Shown here: positions 17,822 through 28,414 of the stretch, piece after piece
Layout: each line of letters begins with the position of its first letter
Numbering within the stretch: the stretch's first letter is position 1
Assembly (NCBI RefSeq): GCF_024198235.1
Contig: NZ_JAKCFB010000019.1
Location: 62,001-126,000, forward strand
Length of the DNA: 64,000 bases
Reading direction: 5' to 3'
Source: Myxococcus dinghuensis
Lineage (GTDB): Bacteria; Myxococcota; Myxococcia; Myxococcales; Myxococcaceae
Notes under the pieces: model-generated
What the model was told of the DNA's origin: nothing
Database searches by the model: none
What the model saw: only the letters and a program-made list of their open reading frames with translations
Translations under genes and position numbers: made by a program

Positions 17822-18604
17822 GTGCCTGGACGTGAGACCGCCGAGGAGAAGCGCACGCGCGCCGTGAAGGTGATGGACCGGCTGGCGACCGCGATGCCGG
17901 ATGCCCGAATCGAGCTGGACTACCAGACGCCCCTGGAGCTGCTGGTGGCGGTGATGCTGTCCGCCCAGTGCACGGACAAGCGGGTGAACATGGTGACGCC
18001 CGCCCTATTCCAGCGCTTCCGCTCCGCCCAGGCCTACGCGGCGGTCCAGCCCGAGGACGTGGAGCCCTTCATCCGCACCTGCGGCCTGTACCGCGCCAAG
18101 GCGAAGAACATCGTCGCCACGGCGAAGCTGCTGGTGGCACAGCACGGCGGCGCGGTGCCGCTGGAGCGCGAAGCCCTGGCGGAGCTGCCGGGCGTGGGCC
18201 GAAAGACGGCGGGCGTGGTGTGCATCCACCTGGGAGGCACGGGCGCCTTCCCCGTGGACACGCACGTGAAGCGGCTGGCCTTCCGGCTCGGCTTCACCAC
18301 GCACGAGGACCCGGACAAGGTCGAGCTCGACATGCAGGCGGTGCTACCACCGGAGCGCTGGACGCTGGGTCACCAGTTGCTCGTGTGGCACGGGCGACGC
18401 ACGTGCTTCGCTCGCGCTCCGGACTGCGCCCACTGCGTCGTGGCGGACCTGTGCCCGAGGAAGGGCGTCACGTCCACGGCACGGGCCGACGCTCCGGAGG
18501 AGCCGGGGACACCGGCGAAGCCAGGGCCCGCGAAGGCCCCGGCGCGCAAGAAGGCGTCTAGCGCGAAGCCGAAGCCCGCGGTCCGTCGTCGCGCGAAGCC
18601 TTGA
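17822..18604 (+). CDS. nth: endonuclease III (DNA glycosylase/AP lyase)
   Basis: This enzyme removes oxidised pyrimidines and cleaves the abasic site in base excision repair. From the GTG at 17822 the product is 260 residues. The helix-hairpin-helix motif LPGVGRKTAGVV carries catalytic K128, and D146 is in VDTHVKRLA. The [4Fe-4S] ligands C195-x6-C202-x2-C205-x5-C211 are complete. A Lys/Ala/Pro-rich tail of about 45 residues follows and is unusual for the family; its end is encoded antisense to the end of def (47-bp overlap). No good ribosome-binding site is visible for any start; ATG 17876 or TTG 17786 are alternatives. Confidence 0.93.
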   Translation: MPGRETAEEKRTRAVKVMDRLATAMPDARIELDYQTPLELLVAVMLSAQCTDKRVNMVTPALFQRFRSAQAYAAVQPEDVEPFIRTCGLYRAKAKNIVATAKLLVAQHGGAVPLEREALAELPGVGRKTAGVVCIHLGGTGAFPVDTHVKRLAFRLGFTTHEDPDKVELDMQAVLPPERWTLGHQLLVWHGRRTCFARAPDCAHCVVADLCPRKGVTSTARADAPEEPGTPAKPGPAKAPARKKASSAKPKPAVRRRAKP

Positions 18605-19091
18605 GGCGCTTCATCTTCTTGCGGATGATCTCCCGCTTCAGCGTGGAGACGTGGTCCACGAAGACGGTGCCGTTGAGGTGGTCCGTCTCGTGCTGCACGG
18701 CGATGGCGAGCAGGTCGTCGCAGCGCAGGGTCTGCTCGTTGCCGTCGACGTCCAGGTACTTCACGGTGACGAAGGCCGCGCGGTCCACGTCCTCGGACTC
18801 ACCGGGGATGGAGAGGCAACCCTCGGTGTAGGTCGTCTCACCCTCCATCGCGACGATTTCGGGGTTGATCATCGCCAGCGGCTTGGACTCCGGCTGACGC
18901 GGCGTCGTGTCGAGGACGATGATGCGCTGGAGCACGCCCACCTGGGGCGCGGCCAGGCCGACGCCGTCGGCGGCGTACATCGTCTCGAACATGTCCTTCA
19001 CCAGGGCGCGGACGGTGTCGTCCACCTTGGCCACCGGCTTGGCCTTCTGCTTGAGGATGGGGTCGGGCCAGATCAGGATCTCACGAACCAT
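18558..19091 (-). CDS. def: peptide deformylase
   Basis: This 177-residue metalloenzyme removes the formyl group from nascent proteins. All three motifs are present: GVGLAAPQVG (43-52), EGCLSIP with metal ligand C92, and QHETDHLNG with ligands H134 and H138 and catalytic E135. The start MVREILIWPDP is conserved in the family. The C-terminal tail (after about residue 165) is Lys/Arg-rich and overlaps nth by 47 bp in convergent orientation. It lies 77 nt downstream of the giant scaffold gene, with a hairpin between. Confidence 0.96.
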   Translation of the reverse strand: MVREILIWPDPILKQKAKPVAKVDDTVRALVKDMFETMYAADGVGLAAPQVGVLQRIIVLDTTPRQPESKPLAMINPEIVAMEGETTYTEGCLSIPGESEDVDRAAFVTVKYLDVDGNEQTLRCDDLLAIAVQHETDHLNGTVFVDHVSTLKREIIRKKMKRLKASRDDGPRASASR

Positions 19092-19137
19092 GGGAGCCGT
19101 CTTAACTCCCCTGGCACAGGTGGGCAACCCCGCGTGG

Positions 19138-19160
19138 GGACACCCCGGAGGGGGGCGTCC
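19138..19160 (-). terminator. hairpin between the giant scaffold gene and def
   Basis: GGACACCCC (19138-19146) pairs with GGGGCGTCC (19152-19160), a 9-bp stem with one G-T wobble around a 5-nt loop. It starts 8 nt beyond the stop of the 2328-residue gene as read on the minus strand. There is no T-run. Confidence 0.4.
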
Positions 19161-19168
19161 ACCGGGTG

Positions 19169-22100
19169 TCAGTCGAACAGGCTCCGCGCGTACTCCGCAC
19201 GCAGGCGGTCGTCCCCCAGGGCCTGGGCGGCCTCGGAGAGCACGCTGCGCACCTGCTGGGCCCGGTGCTGGAGCGCGGGGTCCGGGTGTCCGGCGAAGCG
19301 CAGGGGGTGGAACTCGGCGGCGAGCAGTTCGTACGCCCGCTTGACCTCCTCGCCCCCCGCCGTGCGCGCCAGCCCCAGCACGGTGAAGTAGTCCGCGTCC
19401 TGGATCTCCTCGAACTTCGCCTCCAGCCGCCGGACGTCCAGTTCGGGGGGCAGGTCCCCGGTGTCGTCCAGCTCCGCGGGCTCGAGGACGATGAGGCCCA
19501 GGGCCCGGGCCACCGCGAGCGACTTGAGCGCCGAGTCCTGCGGCACCCCCGCCCCCAACAGCAGGGCCTCCAGGGTGTGCTCGCCATCCACCTGTGACAA
19601 CAACTGGAGGTCCCGCTGCGACAGGCCGAAGTCGTCCGGGGCCAGGTGCAAATCCCCCCGGCGGACGCGGGCGCGGAGGCTGCCCGCGACCTCCATGAGC
19701 GAGTCGCCGGTGAGCGTGTTGCGCAGGGCCTCCGCCAGGAGGTGCAGCGGCGGACGCGTGGCGGCGGCGAGCGCGACCTCGTGCGGCGCCGGCTCCTTCA
19801 CCAGTCGGTACAGCGTGGAGGGTTCGGCCAGGGCGTCGAGGAACACCTGCTCGGTGTAGCGCTGGACCAGGGGCACGGCCTCGGCCTCGCGCAGGTAGCC
19901 GCGTCCGCGCAGCGCATCCAGCAGCGCGCCGGTGGAGGCGCTGCGCACCAGCCGCAGCTCTCCCTCCTGCCGCGCGTCGATGAGCCCGTCCGCGCGGGCA
20001 CGGTCGACGAGTGACTCTCCCGGCGAGGAGGACACGGCGCCGACGAGCGCGCCATCCCGGAGCCACAGGATGCGCAGCGCGTTCATCACCTTCAGCTCCA
20101 GGCGCACCTCCATGCGCGCCTCGCAGAGACGGAGCACCAACCGCGTCAACCCCTCCTGGGTGACGCTGCCGCTGCGGGACACCGCCAGCTCCGGCCGGCC
20201 CGGAGGCGCCTCGAGCGGCAGCAGCGCGGCGCGGGCCTGGGCCGCGGCTTCCTCCGCCTCGCGACGGCCCCGCTCCTCCAGCTCCACACGCTCGCGCTCG
20301 GCGCGCTCCCGCTCCCGGGCGGACTCGGCCTCCAACCGGGCCTTCTCGGCGCCCAGCGCGTCCAGGGCCTTCGCCACGCTCTCGCGGGCCTCCTGCTCCC
20401 GCGCGAGCGACTCCCCCATCCGCTCGAGCTGCGACTGGACCGCGGCGAGCTGCTCCGCGAAGCGCGTGGACTCCGCCTGGAGTCGTGACTCCGCGGCGGC
20501 GCGGGCCGAGGAGGCCTCATCGATGCGAGCCTCGGCCGCCGCGCGCTGACGGGATTCGGCCTCCAACCGGACCTCCAGCGCGGTGCGGTGACGGCCCTCC
20601 GCGGTGGCGCGGGCGTCCGCGTCCGACTCCGCCTGGGCGGCCTTCTCGATGCGCGCCTCCGCATCCTGTCGTGCCTTCTCCTCGGCGGCGGCGCGCGCTT
20701 CGGCCTCCGCGCGGGCCTTCGCCTCGGTGGCGGCGCGCGATTCAGCCTCCTCGTGCGACAGCACCTCGGCGCGCAGGCGCTTCTCCATCTCGAGCCACGA
20801 GGCTTCCTCGGCGGCGACCTTCGCCTCCAGCGCCGCGCGTTGGCGCGACGCCTCCGCGGCCCTCGACTCTGCCTCCTCACGGGCCTTCGCCTCGGTGGAG
20901 GCGAGCAGCTCCGCCTCCTCGCGGGACTCGGCTTCCGTGCTCGCGCGCGACTCCGCCTCCTCGCGCGCACGGGCCGCGGCCTCCGCGCGGGCCTCCGCAT
21001 CCAGGCGGGCCTTCGCCTCGGCGGCGGCGCGCGCTTCGGCCTCCTCACGCGCCCGCGCTTCCCGCGTGGCCCGGGCCTCCGCCTCGGCCTTCGCGAGGGC
21101 CTCTACCTCCGCGCGAGCGCGGGCCTCGGACGACGCGCGAGTCTCCAGCTCCGAGACGGCCAGGACCTCGGCCTTGGCACGCGCCTCGACCTCCGCGCGG
21201 GCGCGCGTCTCGGCTTCCGCGCGCGTCTCGGCCTCCGTGCGAGCACGGGCCTCCAGCTCCGACTGCGCCTCGGCCTCCGCGCGGGCGCGCGTCTCGGACT
21301 TCAGACGCGCCTCCGCCGCCGTGCGCGCCTCCGTGGCCGCCTCCGCGCGAGCCTCCGCCTCCGAACGCGCCAGGGCCTCCGCGCCAGCGCGGACCTCCGC
21401 CTCGATGGTGGCGACCTCCGCCGCGCGCAGCCGCGTCTCCAACGCCTGGCGGGCGCGCGTCTCGGCCTCGGCGCGCGCCTCGGATTCGACCCGACCCGCG
21501 GCCTCCTGTTCGAGCCGCGCCTCGATCTCCTTCGCCGCCTGAGCCGCCGCGGCGCCGTGGGTCTCCGCCTCGATGCGCTCCGCCTCCACCGAGCGAAGCT
21601 TCGCCTCGAGCGCCACGATGCGGACTTCCGCGTCCGACCGGACCAGCGCCTCCTGGTCGGAGCGCGACTGGGCATCATCGCGCGCGAGGGACACGTCGCG
21701 CAGCCTCCGCTCCACTTCGGCGCGCACCTCGGCTTCGCGAGCGGACTGGGCCTCTCCCACCTCGGCGCGGGCGAGCGCTTCCGCGAGCTGACGAGACAGG
21801 GCCTCGCGCTCGTTCCGCGCAGCCTCGAGTTCGCCGCGCAGCGTGGTGACGTCGCCCTCTCGCGCCTCGATGCGCCCCAGCGTCGCCTTCGCCTCGGCAT
21901 CGAGGGTGGCGCGCGCCTGGGTCTCGGACTCCGCGCGGGCCTCCGACTCCGCCAGACGCGCTTGGAGCGAAGCCAGCTCGGAGCGGTGCTGTTCCCGCGT
22001 CTCCGTCGCGCTCGCCTCCAGCTCGGCCTCGCGCTGACGCGACCGCGACAGCTCGTTCTCGAGCTCCGAGCGCAGCCGCGCCTCTTCAGCCCGCGCGGCT

Positions 22101-25100
22101 TCGAGCTGCTGCTCCATCTCCGCGCGGAGCGTCGTCTCTCGCGAGAACTCCTCTTCGAGCGAGGCGAAGCGCTCCTGCAAGGAGTGAAGCTGCTTCGCGT
22201 CCTCGGAGCGCTCCGACTCCAGGCTCTCGCCCTGGAGACGCACGGCCTCCAGGCTGGCTTCGGCCGCCTGCCGCCGCGTGGACTCCTGCTCCTTCGCGGT
22301 CTCCGCCTCGACCCGCAACGCGGCTTCTCGCTCGAGAACACCCCGGAGCGATTCGTTCAGCTCACGCAGCTCCTCGGCGCGTTGCTCGAAGCTGGCCCGC
22401 TGGGTGGTCTGGGCCTCCAGCTCCACCTTCAGCGTGTGGACGCGCTCGTGTGCTTCCTCGAGCTGTCGCTCCGTCTCCTCCTGGCGGGCACGCCACTCCG
22501 CCATGATTTCGGGGGAGATGGACATGGCGCCCGACATCGCGGGGGCAGACTCCTCCGAGACCACGGGAGCAGCGTCCGGGCGCTCTTCCGCCCCCGCGTC
22601 GAACCAGCCCGAGCCTGGAGCAGGCTGGGCCGACGACACTTCCTCTCCAGGAGATGCGGGGTCGCTGGCGTCGTGAGCAACCGGAGACTCGGCTGCGTCC
22701 GGAGTCGAATCGAACCAACCCGCGCCCGGGTCCGTGGGTGCCGCTTGCGTGCCCTCAGCGGACTCGGTCGTCGAGTCGAACCAGCCCGCGCTCGGGTCCG
22801 TGGGCGCCGCGCCGACGGTTTCATCGGTCCACGCAGCGCCCTGGGTCTCTTCGGGAGGCTGCGCGGCTTCGGCACCAGGTGCCCCGCTCTCACCCGGGTC
22901 CGACGACGACGCGACCGCCACATCGGGCATCGCTTCGGCCGAGACAGCCGAATCCTCGCCCGACTCCGGCAACGGCTGCGACTCCGTGGCACCTGCCATG
23001 TCGGACGTCGAGTCGAACCAACCCGCGCTCGGGTCCGTGGAGGCCTGCGCGTCGCCCCCCGACGTCTCATCTTCCCAGCTTGCATCCGAGGCCACGGGGG
23101 CCGCGTGCGTAGTGCCTTGCGACTCCGTCGCCGGGTCGAACCAACCCGCGCTCGGGTCCGTGGACGGCTGCGGTGCCACATCGGAGGTCGAATCGAACCA
23201 GCCGGCGCTCGGGTCCGCGGACGTGACCTGCGCGGCGTCCGGCCCCGTCGCCGTATCGGACCAACCTGCGTTCACATCCTCCGAGGACTGCGCGGATGAG
23301 GTCTCAGCAACAGCGGCTGACACATCGGACCAGTTGGCGCTCGCATCGTCCGAGGCCGTGGACTCAGCATCGCCGGATGTCGGATCGGACCAGCCGGCAC
23401 TCGCGGCCTCCGTGGACTGCGATGCCGCGGACTCAGCATCGCCGGACATCAGTTCGGACCAGCCCGCGTTCGCATCCTCAGTGGAATGAGGGGCTGTGGA
23501 CGCAGCAACGTCGGATGTCGAATCGGACCAGCCGGCGCTCGCATCCCCCGAGGACTGTGCGGTCGCGGACTCCGAAGCGTCAGACATCGAATCGGACCAG
23601 TCCGCGCTCCCATCTCCCGAGGACTGTGGGGCCAGGCTCGCAGCAACGTCGGATGTCGAATCGGACCAGCCGGCGCTCGCATCCTCCGAGGACTGTGCGG
23701 TCGCGGACTCCGAAGCGTCAGACATCGAATCGGACCAGTCCGCGCTCGCATCTACCGAGGCCTGCGACGCCGAGGCGCCGCCAGCATCAGACGTCGAGTC
23801 GAACCAGCCCTCACTCGCAGCCGCCGAGGCCTGCCCAACCGAAGCACCCGCAGCTTCAGACGTCGAGTCGAACCAGCCCGCGCTCGCATCTACCGGAGGC
23901 TGCGACGGCGAGGCACCTGCAGCATCAGACGTCGAGTCGAACCAGCCCTCACTCGCAGCCGCCGAGGCCTGCCCGACCGAAGCACCCGCAGCTTCAGACG
24001 TCGAGTCGAACCAGCCCGCGCTCGAATCCGCTGGAACCTGCGATGCCGAAGCACCCGCAGCTTCAGACGTCGAGTCGAACCAGCCCGCGCTCGCATCCGC
24101 TGGAACCTGCGATGCCGAAGCACCCGCAGCTTCGGACGTCGAGTCGAACCAGCCCGCGCTCGCATCCGCTGGCGCCTGCGCAGCCGAGGGCGCAGCGGCG
24201 TCAAACGTCGAATCAGCCCCGTCCGGCCCCATATCAGCCGGGCCCCGCGACGCCCCGGAATCAGCGCCGTCGGACGTCGAATCGAACCAGCCCGCGCTCG
24301 CATCCGCAGGCACCTGCGGTTCCGTGGCGACAGCGGTTTCAGACGTCGGATCGAACCAATCCGCGCTCGGGTCCGTCGCGGGAGACACCGTCGCCGACGT
24401 CACCGGCGGTGCGGAGTCCCCCGAAGTCGGCGGTGAACCATCCGCCCAGCCAGCAACCTCGGCGGGCCCCGCTTCGTCGCCAGTCGGCGAAGACTCCTCT
24501 CGCGGAGCCGCATCCTCATCATCTCCGTCGGCGCCGCGAGCCTTGGCCTGCAACTCCGCCTCGAGAAAGTCCCAAGGCGAGGGCGGCAGGGACTCCTCTT
24601 CCTCTTCCGACGCGCTGCTCGACTCGGCCGAGGGCGGCTCGGGTGAGTTCCTCGCATCCGTGAGCCACCCTCCCTGCTCCAGCTCCGGGTCGGGAGGCAG
24701 CTCCGTCCAGGGCGAGGTGTCGGAGAGACTCGCGGCACCCGCCGGAGCGCCCCGCATCGCGGCCAGCTCCGCTTCCGCCGCGGACAACGCATCCGTTGAC
24801 GAAGGCGCGGCCGCATCGACGTCGAAGAACCCCGCATCCCCCAATCGAGGCGCATGACGCGCGGGGCCCGCCGCATGCGCGGACGACACCGGCTCCTCCG
24901 TCCACGCGAGCTTGCCCACCGGCAAGGACTCCTCGGAGGGGAGGTCCTGCTCGGTCGAGGCATCCGGCTCCGCGTGTCCCTGGTTCGCCGCCCACTCCAG
25001 CGCACTCTCCAACCCCGGAGGACGCACACCGTAGAGCACCGTCGCGGGACCACCAGGAGGAGGTTCCGTCCCCTCCATCGAGAAGGAGGTCTCGCGCCCT

Positions 25101-26155
25101 TCCGCCGCGTGCGGCTCACCACTCCCGTACGCGGCGTCGATGGCCGCGTCGTCATCATGCGGTCCGTCCTCGAAGGACGTCGCGGACGCCGAACCCCAGT
25201 CCCCTTCCGCGGAGAGGCCATATTGCACGGCCGCATCGGTGTCCGCCGGAGAGCCCGAGTCATCGACCGGCGCGATGCCGCTCGCGACCGCCGGGTCATG
25301 ACCCTCGCCGCCGTACGCCGAGGCCCCCTCCAGCACGCCGTCCTGCTCCCCGGAGAACCCTCCGACCCCCTCCGCTGGAGCCTCCGCGTCGGCGGCCATC
25401 TCGTGAGGAGGGATGCCACCTTCGTCGGTGCTCGGGTCATCCGGCTGGGAGCCATCCACCGCCGCGCCCCAGTCCTCGCCTCCGCGCACCCGCGCGGTGT
25501 CGATCGAGGCCCGCGCCGCCGCGTCCATCTCCTGGTCCGCCTGTTGGAGCGCGGCATGGACGTCCACCCCCGAGTGCCGCTCCTGCTCCTCCGCGCGCGC
25601 CGTGCGCTCCTCGCGCGTCATCGCCGCCAGCTCCCAGTCCGCCTGGTGCAGGGGCGTCAGGTCGCCGAACAGCGCGTTCGCCAACGTGGCGTCACCGGCC
25701 ACCTTCGAGGGCGAGGTCGCGTGCCAGGCCTCCGCGTCGTCCTTCCCGCGCGCACCGCCGCTCTCCGGCAGGGAGCGGTTCTCCACCACGTGCCACGCAT
25801 CCGCGGAGTTCGCGGGCGCGCGGAGGGTGGAATCCACCAGCGCCACGAAGCTCGTCCCATCCAGGGGCAGCGGCGCCACGGGAGCGCTGAAGCCGGGCAC
25901 GGGCTCCCCGAGCAGCAGCACCCGGGCGTGCTTCCCCTCCGGATGCTGGAGCAGCTCCTCCAGGACCACGCGCCCCCGGCCGCTCTCCACCCCCGGGGCG
26001 AGCACGATGAGCGCGGGCAGGTGGTGCCCATAGGCGATGAGCGCATCCGCGGCGGAGGTGACGAGGATGACCTCGTGCCCGTCGCGGGTGAGCAGGCGCC
26101 GCACAGCGGCGATGGTGGCGATGTCGTCGTGGACGAGGAGGACCGGTGCGCCCAT
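19169..26155 (-). CDS. giant scaffold: pseudo-receiver, W-[FS]-D repeats, coiled coil, DUF4388-like, degenerate J-domain
   Basis: This 2328-residue protein has five parts. Residues 1-110 look like a CheY receiver (VLLVHDD at 5-11), but the phosphoacceptor site reads LIVLAPG with Ala53, and the usual Thr/Ser and Lys are also missing, so it is a pseudo-receiver. Residues about 115-590 are acidic and low-complexity. Residues about 595-1190 hold some 24 repeats around W-[FS]-D. Residues about 1217-1970 are a very long Glu/Ala/Arg-rich coiled coil. The C-terminus has a DUF4388-like region (about 1985-2110), a linker, and a J-domain-like end (about 2254-2328; DYFTVLGLA) in which HPD is HPL. The layout recalls the M. 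xanthus polarity proteins FrzS and AglZ (pseudo-receiver plus coiled coil). It begins 15 nt after priA and is probably co-transcribed. A polar or cytoskeletal scaffold role is inference. Confidence 0.85.
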   Translation of the reverse strand: MGAPVLLVHDDIATIAAVRRLLTRDGHEVILVTSAADALIAYGHHLPALIVLAPGVESGRGRVVLEELLQHPEGKHARVLLLGEPVPGFSAPVAPLPLDGTSFVALVDSTLRAPANSADAWHVVENRSLPESGGARGKDDAEAWHATSPSKVAGDATLANALFGDLTPLHQADWELAAMTREERTARAEEQERHSGVDVHAALQQADQEMDAAARASIDTARVRGGEDWGAAVDGSQPDDPSTDEGGIPPHEMAADAEAPAEGVGGFSGEQDGVLEGASAYGGEGHDPAVASGIAPVDDSGSPADTDAAVQYGLSAEGDWGSASATSFEDGPHDDDAAIDAAYGSGEPHAAEGRETSFSMEGTEPPPGGPATVLYGVRPPGLESALEWAANQGHAEPDASTEQDLPSEESLPVGKLAWTEEPVSSAHAAGPARHAPRLGDAGFFDVDAAAPSSTDALSAAEAELAAMRGAPAGAASLSDTSPWTELPPDPELEQGGWLTDARNSPEPPSAESSSASEEEEESLPPSPWDFLEAELQAKARGADGDDEDAAPREESSPTGDEAGPAEVAGWADGSPPTSGDSAPPVTSATVSPATDPSADWFDPTSETAVATEPQVPADASAGWFDSTSDGADSGASRGPADMGPDGADSTFDAAAPSAAQAPADASAGWFDSTSEAAGASASQVPADASAGWFDSTSEAAGASASQVPADSSAGWFDSTSEAAGASVGQASAAASEGWFDSTSDAAGASPSQPPVDASAGWFDSTSEAAGASVGQASAAASEGWFDSTSDAGGASASQASVDASADWSDSMSDASESATAQSSEDASAGWSDSTSDVAASLAPQSSGDGSADWSDSMSDASESATAQSSGDASAGWSDSTSDVAASTAPHSTEDANAGWSELMSGDAESAASQSTEAASAGWSDPTSGDAESTASDDASANWSDVSAAVAETSSAQSSEDVNAGWSDTATGPDAAQVTSADPSAGWFDSTSDVAPQPSTDPSAGWFDPATESQGTTHAAPVASDASWEDETSGGDAQASTDPSAGWFDSTSDMAGATESQPLPESGEDSAVSAEAMPDVAVASSSDPGESGAPGAEAAQPPEETQGAAWTDETVGAAPTDPSAGWFDSTTESAEGTQAAPTDPGAGWFDSTPDAAESPVAHDASDPASPGEEVSSAQPAPGSGWFDAGAEERPDAAPVVSEESAPAMSGAMSISPEIMAEWRARQEETERQLEEAHERVHTLKVELEAQTTQRASFEQRAEELRELNESLRGVLEREAALRVEAETAKEQESTRRQAAEASLEAVRLQGESLESERSEDAKQLHSLQERFASLEEEFSRETTLRAEMEQQLEAARAEEARLRSELENELSRSRQREAELEASATETREQHRSELASLQARLAESEARAESETQARATLDAEAKATLGRIEAREGDVTTLRGELEAARNEREALSRQLAEALARAEVGEAQSAREAEVRAEVERRLRDVSLARDDAQSRSDQEALVRSDAEVRIVALEAKLRSVEAERIEAETHGAAAAQAAKEIEARLEQEAAGRVESEARAEAETRARQALETRLRAAEVATIEAEVRAGAEALARSEAEARAEAATEARTAAEARLKSETRARAEAEAQSELEARARTEAETRAEAETRARAEVEARAKAEVLAVSELETRASSEARARAEVEALAKAEAEARATREARAREEAEARAAAEAKARLDAEARAEAAARAREEAESRASTEAESREEAELLASTEAKAREEAESRAAEASRQRAALEAKVAAEEASWLEMEKRLRAEVLSHEEAESRAATEAKARAEAEARAAAEEKARQDAEARIEKAAQAESDADARATAEGRHRTALEVRLEAESRQRAAAEARIDEASSARAAAESRLQAESTRFAEQLAAVQSQLERMGESLAREQEARESVAKALDALGAEKARLEAESARERERAERERVELEERGRREAEEAAAQARAALLPLEAPPGRPELAVSRSGSVTQEGLTRLVLRLCEARMEVRLELKVMNALRILWLRDGALVGAVSSSPGESLVDRARADGLIDARQEGELRLVRSASTGALLDALRGRGYLREAEAVPLVQRYTEQVFLDALAEPSTLYRLVKEPAPHEVALAAATRPPLHLLAEALRNTLTGDSLMEVAGSLRARVRRGDLHLAPDDFGLSQRDLQLLSQVDGEHTLEALLLGAGVPQDSALKSLAVARALGLIVLEPAELDDTGDLPPELDVRRLEAKFEEIQDADYFTVLGLARTAGGEEVKRAYELLAAEFHPLRFAGHPDPALQHRAQQVRSVLSEAAQALGDDRLRAEYARSLFD
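22592..24373 (-). repeat. array of about 24 W-[FS]-D coding repeats, 69-bp base period
   Basis: The base unit is 23 residues (69 bp), for example [20 protein letters not shown] plus three more. Matching points at 23992, 24061 and 24130 are exactly 69 bp apart. In the centre, Ser replaces Phe (W-S-D), and pairs of units form a 138-bp higher-order repeat (23511 and 23649). Copies near both ends are W-F-D and spacing becomes irregular after about 23200. All copies stay in frame. Confidence 0.93.
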
Positions 26156-26170
26156 GGGGGGGCACCGAGT

Positions 26171-28414
26171 CTACAGCATGGCCCCCGGATCCACGTCGAT
26201 CACGACCTTCACGGCCGACGGAACATCTTCCAGGGCCGCCTCCACCCTGGCGAGCAGCGGGGCGAGCGCCGCATGTGTCGGCCCCTTCACCAACAACTGC
26301 CAGCGCGTCTTCCCCCGGATTTTGGCGATGGGCGCCAGGGCGGGCCCCAACAGGCGCACCCCCGCCGAGGCCGGCGGCATGTTGCGGGAGATGACGTTGC
26401 CCAGGGTCCGGGCCACACTGGCGGTCTGCTCGGGGTGCTCCCCCTCCAGGCGGATGGAGGCCATCCGCGCGAAGGGGGGGTAGGCCAGGGCCTTGCGCCA
26501 CTCCAGCTCCTGCTGGGCGAACCCATCGAAGTCATGGGCCAGCACCCGCTTCACCGGCTCCGAGTCCGGGTTGTAGGTCTGGACCAGCACCCGCCCCGGG
26601 TCCTTTCCACGCCCCGCCCTGCCGGCCACCTGGGTCAGGAGATGGAAGGTCCTCTCGGCGGCGCGGAAGTCGGGAATGGACAGGGAGGTGTCCGCCATGA
26701 CGACGCACACCAGCGTCACCCCCGGGAAGTCGTGGCCCTTGGCCACCATCTGCGTGCCCACCAGCACGTCCAGCTCGCGCCGGGCGAACGAGGCCAGCAT
26801 CTCCGTCAGCCGCTCCGCGCTGGAGGCCGAGTCCCGGTCCAGCCGCGCCACGCGCGCCGTGGGGATGCGCTCGAGCACCTCCGCCTCCACGCGCTCGGTG
26901 CCGATGCCCAGCTTGAGCAGGGGGCCGGTGCACTCGAGGCAGCGGTCCGGCACCGGCAGCGCCAGCCCGCAGTAGTGGCACACCACGCGGTTCTGCGAGC
27001 GGTGGTGCGTGAGGCACACGTCGCACGCGCTGCACTTGAGCGACAGGCCACACACCTCGCACAGCATCACCGTGCTGTGGCCGCGCCGGTTGAGGAAGAG
27101 GATGACCTGCTGGCCGCGCGCCAGCGTCTCCTCCATCGCCGCCAGCAAAGGCGGACTGAGGATGGGCGCCTCCTCCGTCACTGGCCCCTCGCGGGGACGC
27201 TCCTGGCGCAGGTCCACCAGCTCGATGGACGGCATGGGCCGGTCGTCCACGCGGCGCTCGAGCGCCAGGAGCCGGTAGCGTCCGCGCTTCACGTTCTCCA
27301 GCGTCTCCAGCGCGGGCGTGGCCGAGCCGAGCACCACCACCGCGCCGGCCTGCTTGCCCCGCACCACCGCGAGGTCGCGCGCCTGGTAGCGCAGGCTGTC
27401 ATCCTGCTTGAACGACGGGTCGTGCTCCTCGTCCACGACGATGAGGCCCAGGTTGTCCACCGGGGCGAACACCGCCGAGCGCACACCCACGGCGATCTTC
27501 ACCTCGCCCTTGCGCAGGGCCTGCCAGTGGTAGAGCCGCTCGCGGTCCTTCAGCGCCGAGTGCAGCACCGCGACCTCCGCGCCGAAGCGGCTGCGGAAGC
27601 GCCCCACCAACTGCGGCGTCAGGGCGATCTCCGGCACGAGGATGAGGCTGCCCTTGCCCAACGACAGCGCGTGCTCCGCCGCGCGCAGGTACACCTCCGT
27701 CTTGCCGCTGCCGGTGACGCCGTGCAGGAGGAAGGGCTGGAAGGCGCCGGTGTCGAGGGCGGCGCGCAGCTCGACGCCGGCCACGTCCTGCTCCGGGGTG
27801 AGGCGGTCGGGCCGGCCCTGGATGAGGCCCTCCTTCACGCCGGCCTCCAGCTTCTTCTCCTCGATGCGCACCAGCTTGCGCGTGGCCAGGCTCTTGAGGT
27901 GCGCGCGCGCGCCGGGAATCGCGTGGGCCACCTCCTCGAGGGGAGCGCTGCCGCCCACCGCGAGCAGATACGCGAGCACGGCGGACTGGGCGTGCGCGCG
28001 CGCCAGGATGGGCGGCACCTCGCTGACGAGCGCGACGGCGAAGTGCTCCACGTCGGGCTTGGCTTCCTTCTCGTCGACGGGCTTCGACAGGCCCGGGGGC
28101 AACGCGCTCCGGATGACCTCGCCCAGCGGATAGCGGTAGTGCTCCGCCGCGAAGCGCAGGAGCGCGATGAGGTCCTTGGGGAGCGAAGGCGACTCCTCCA
28201 ACACGCGCTGGATGGGCTTGAGCCGGAACTTCTCCGCGGGAGGCTTCGCGGGCCCCAGGTAGAACCCGAGCGCGGTGCCTCGGCCGAAGGGCACCAGCAC
28301 CCGCTGCCCTGGCGCCAGGTTGCCGGCGAGGCCCTCCGGGACCGAGTAGGTGAACTCCCCCCGGACGGGGCGAGCAACGGCGACGGACGCCAGGATGGGG
28401 GGACGCTCGCTCAC
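26171..28414 (-). CDS. priA: primosomal protein N' (replication restart helicase)
   Basis: PriA recognises stalled forks and reloads the replicative helicase through PriB/DnaT or PriC. From GTG 28414 the product is 747 residues and the N-terminus aligns with the family (ASVAVARPVRGEFTYSVPEG). Walker A is GVTGSGKTEVY and Walker B is VVDEEHD. A zinc-binding region follows (CEVCGLSLKCSACDVCLTHH, then CHYCG and further Cys pairs). The helicase C-terminal motif VAGRAGRGKDPG is present. An upstream ATG at 28492 with AGGGG would add 26 residues. The giant scaffold gene follows after 15 nt, so the two are likely one operon. Confidence 0.95.
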   Translation of the reverse strand: MSERPPILASVAVARPVRGEFTYSVPEGLAGNLAPGQRVLVPFGRGTALGFYLGPAKPPAEKFRLKPIQRVLEESPSLPKDLIALLRFAAEHYRYPLGEVIRSALPPGLSKPVDEKEAKPDVEHFAVALVSEVPPILARAHAQSAVLAYLLAVGGSAPLEEVAHAIPGARAHLKSLATRKLVRIEEKKLEAGVKEGLIQGRPDRLTPEQDVAGVELRAALDTGAFQPFLLHGVTGSGKTEVYLRAAEHALSLGKGSLILVPEIALTPQLVGRFRSRFGAEVAVLHSALKDRERLYHWQALRKGEVKIAVGVRSAVFAPVDNLGLIVVDEEHDPSFKQDDSLRYQARDLAVVRGKQAGAVVVLGSATPALETLENVKRGRYRLLALERRVDDRPMPSIELVDLRQERPREGPVTEEAPILSPPLLAAMEETLARGQQVILFLNRRGHSTVMLCEVCGLSLKCSACDVCLTHHRSQNRVVCHYCGLALPVPDRCLECTGPLLKLGIGTERVEAEVLERIPTARVARLDRDSASSAERLTEMLASFARRELDVLVGTQMVAKGHDFPGVTLVCVVMADTSLSIPDFRAAERTFHLLTQVAGRAGRGKDPGRVLVQTYNPDSEPVKRVLAHDFDGFAQQELEWRKALAYPPFARMASIRLEGEHPEQTASVARTLGNVISRNMPPASAGVRLLGPALAPIAKIRGKTRWQLLVKGPTHAALAPLLARVEAALEDVPSAVKVVIDVDPGAML

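Noticed and set aside
20588-23299. Open frame of 903 codons on the plus strand, Arg/Leu/Gly-rich
   Set aside because: It is antisense to the coiled-coil and repeat parts of the giant scaffold. The biased codon use of that repeat (GC3 and repeated Glu/Ala/Arg) leaves a stop-free shadow. No start signal or domain is visible.
22592-24373. 69-bp repeats as a CRISPR or satellite array
   Set aside because: They are coding, in frame and without spacers, and the repeat keeps conserved residues (W and D).
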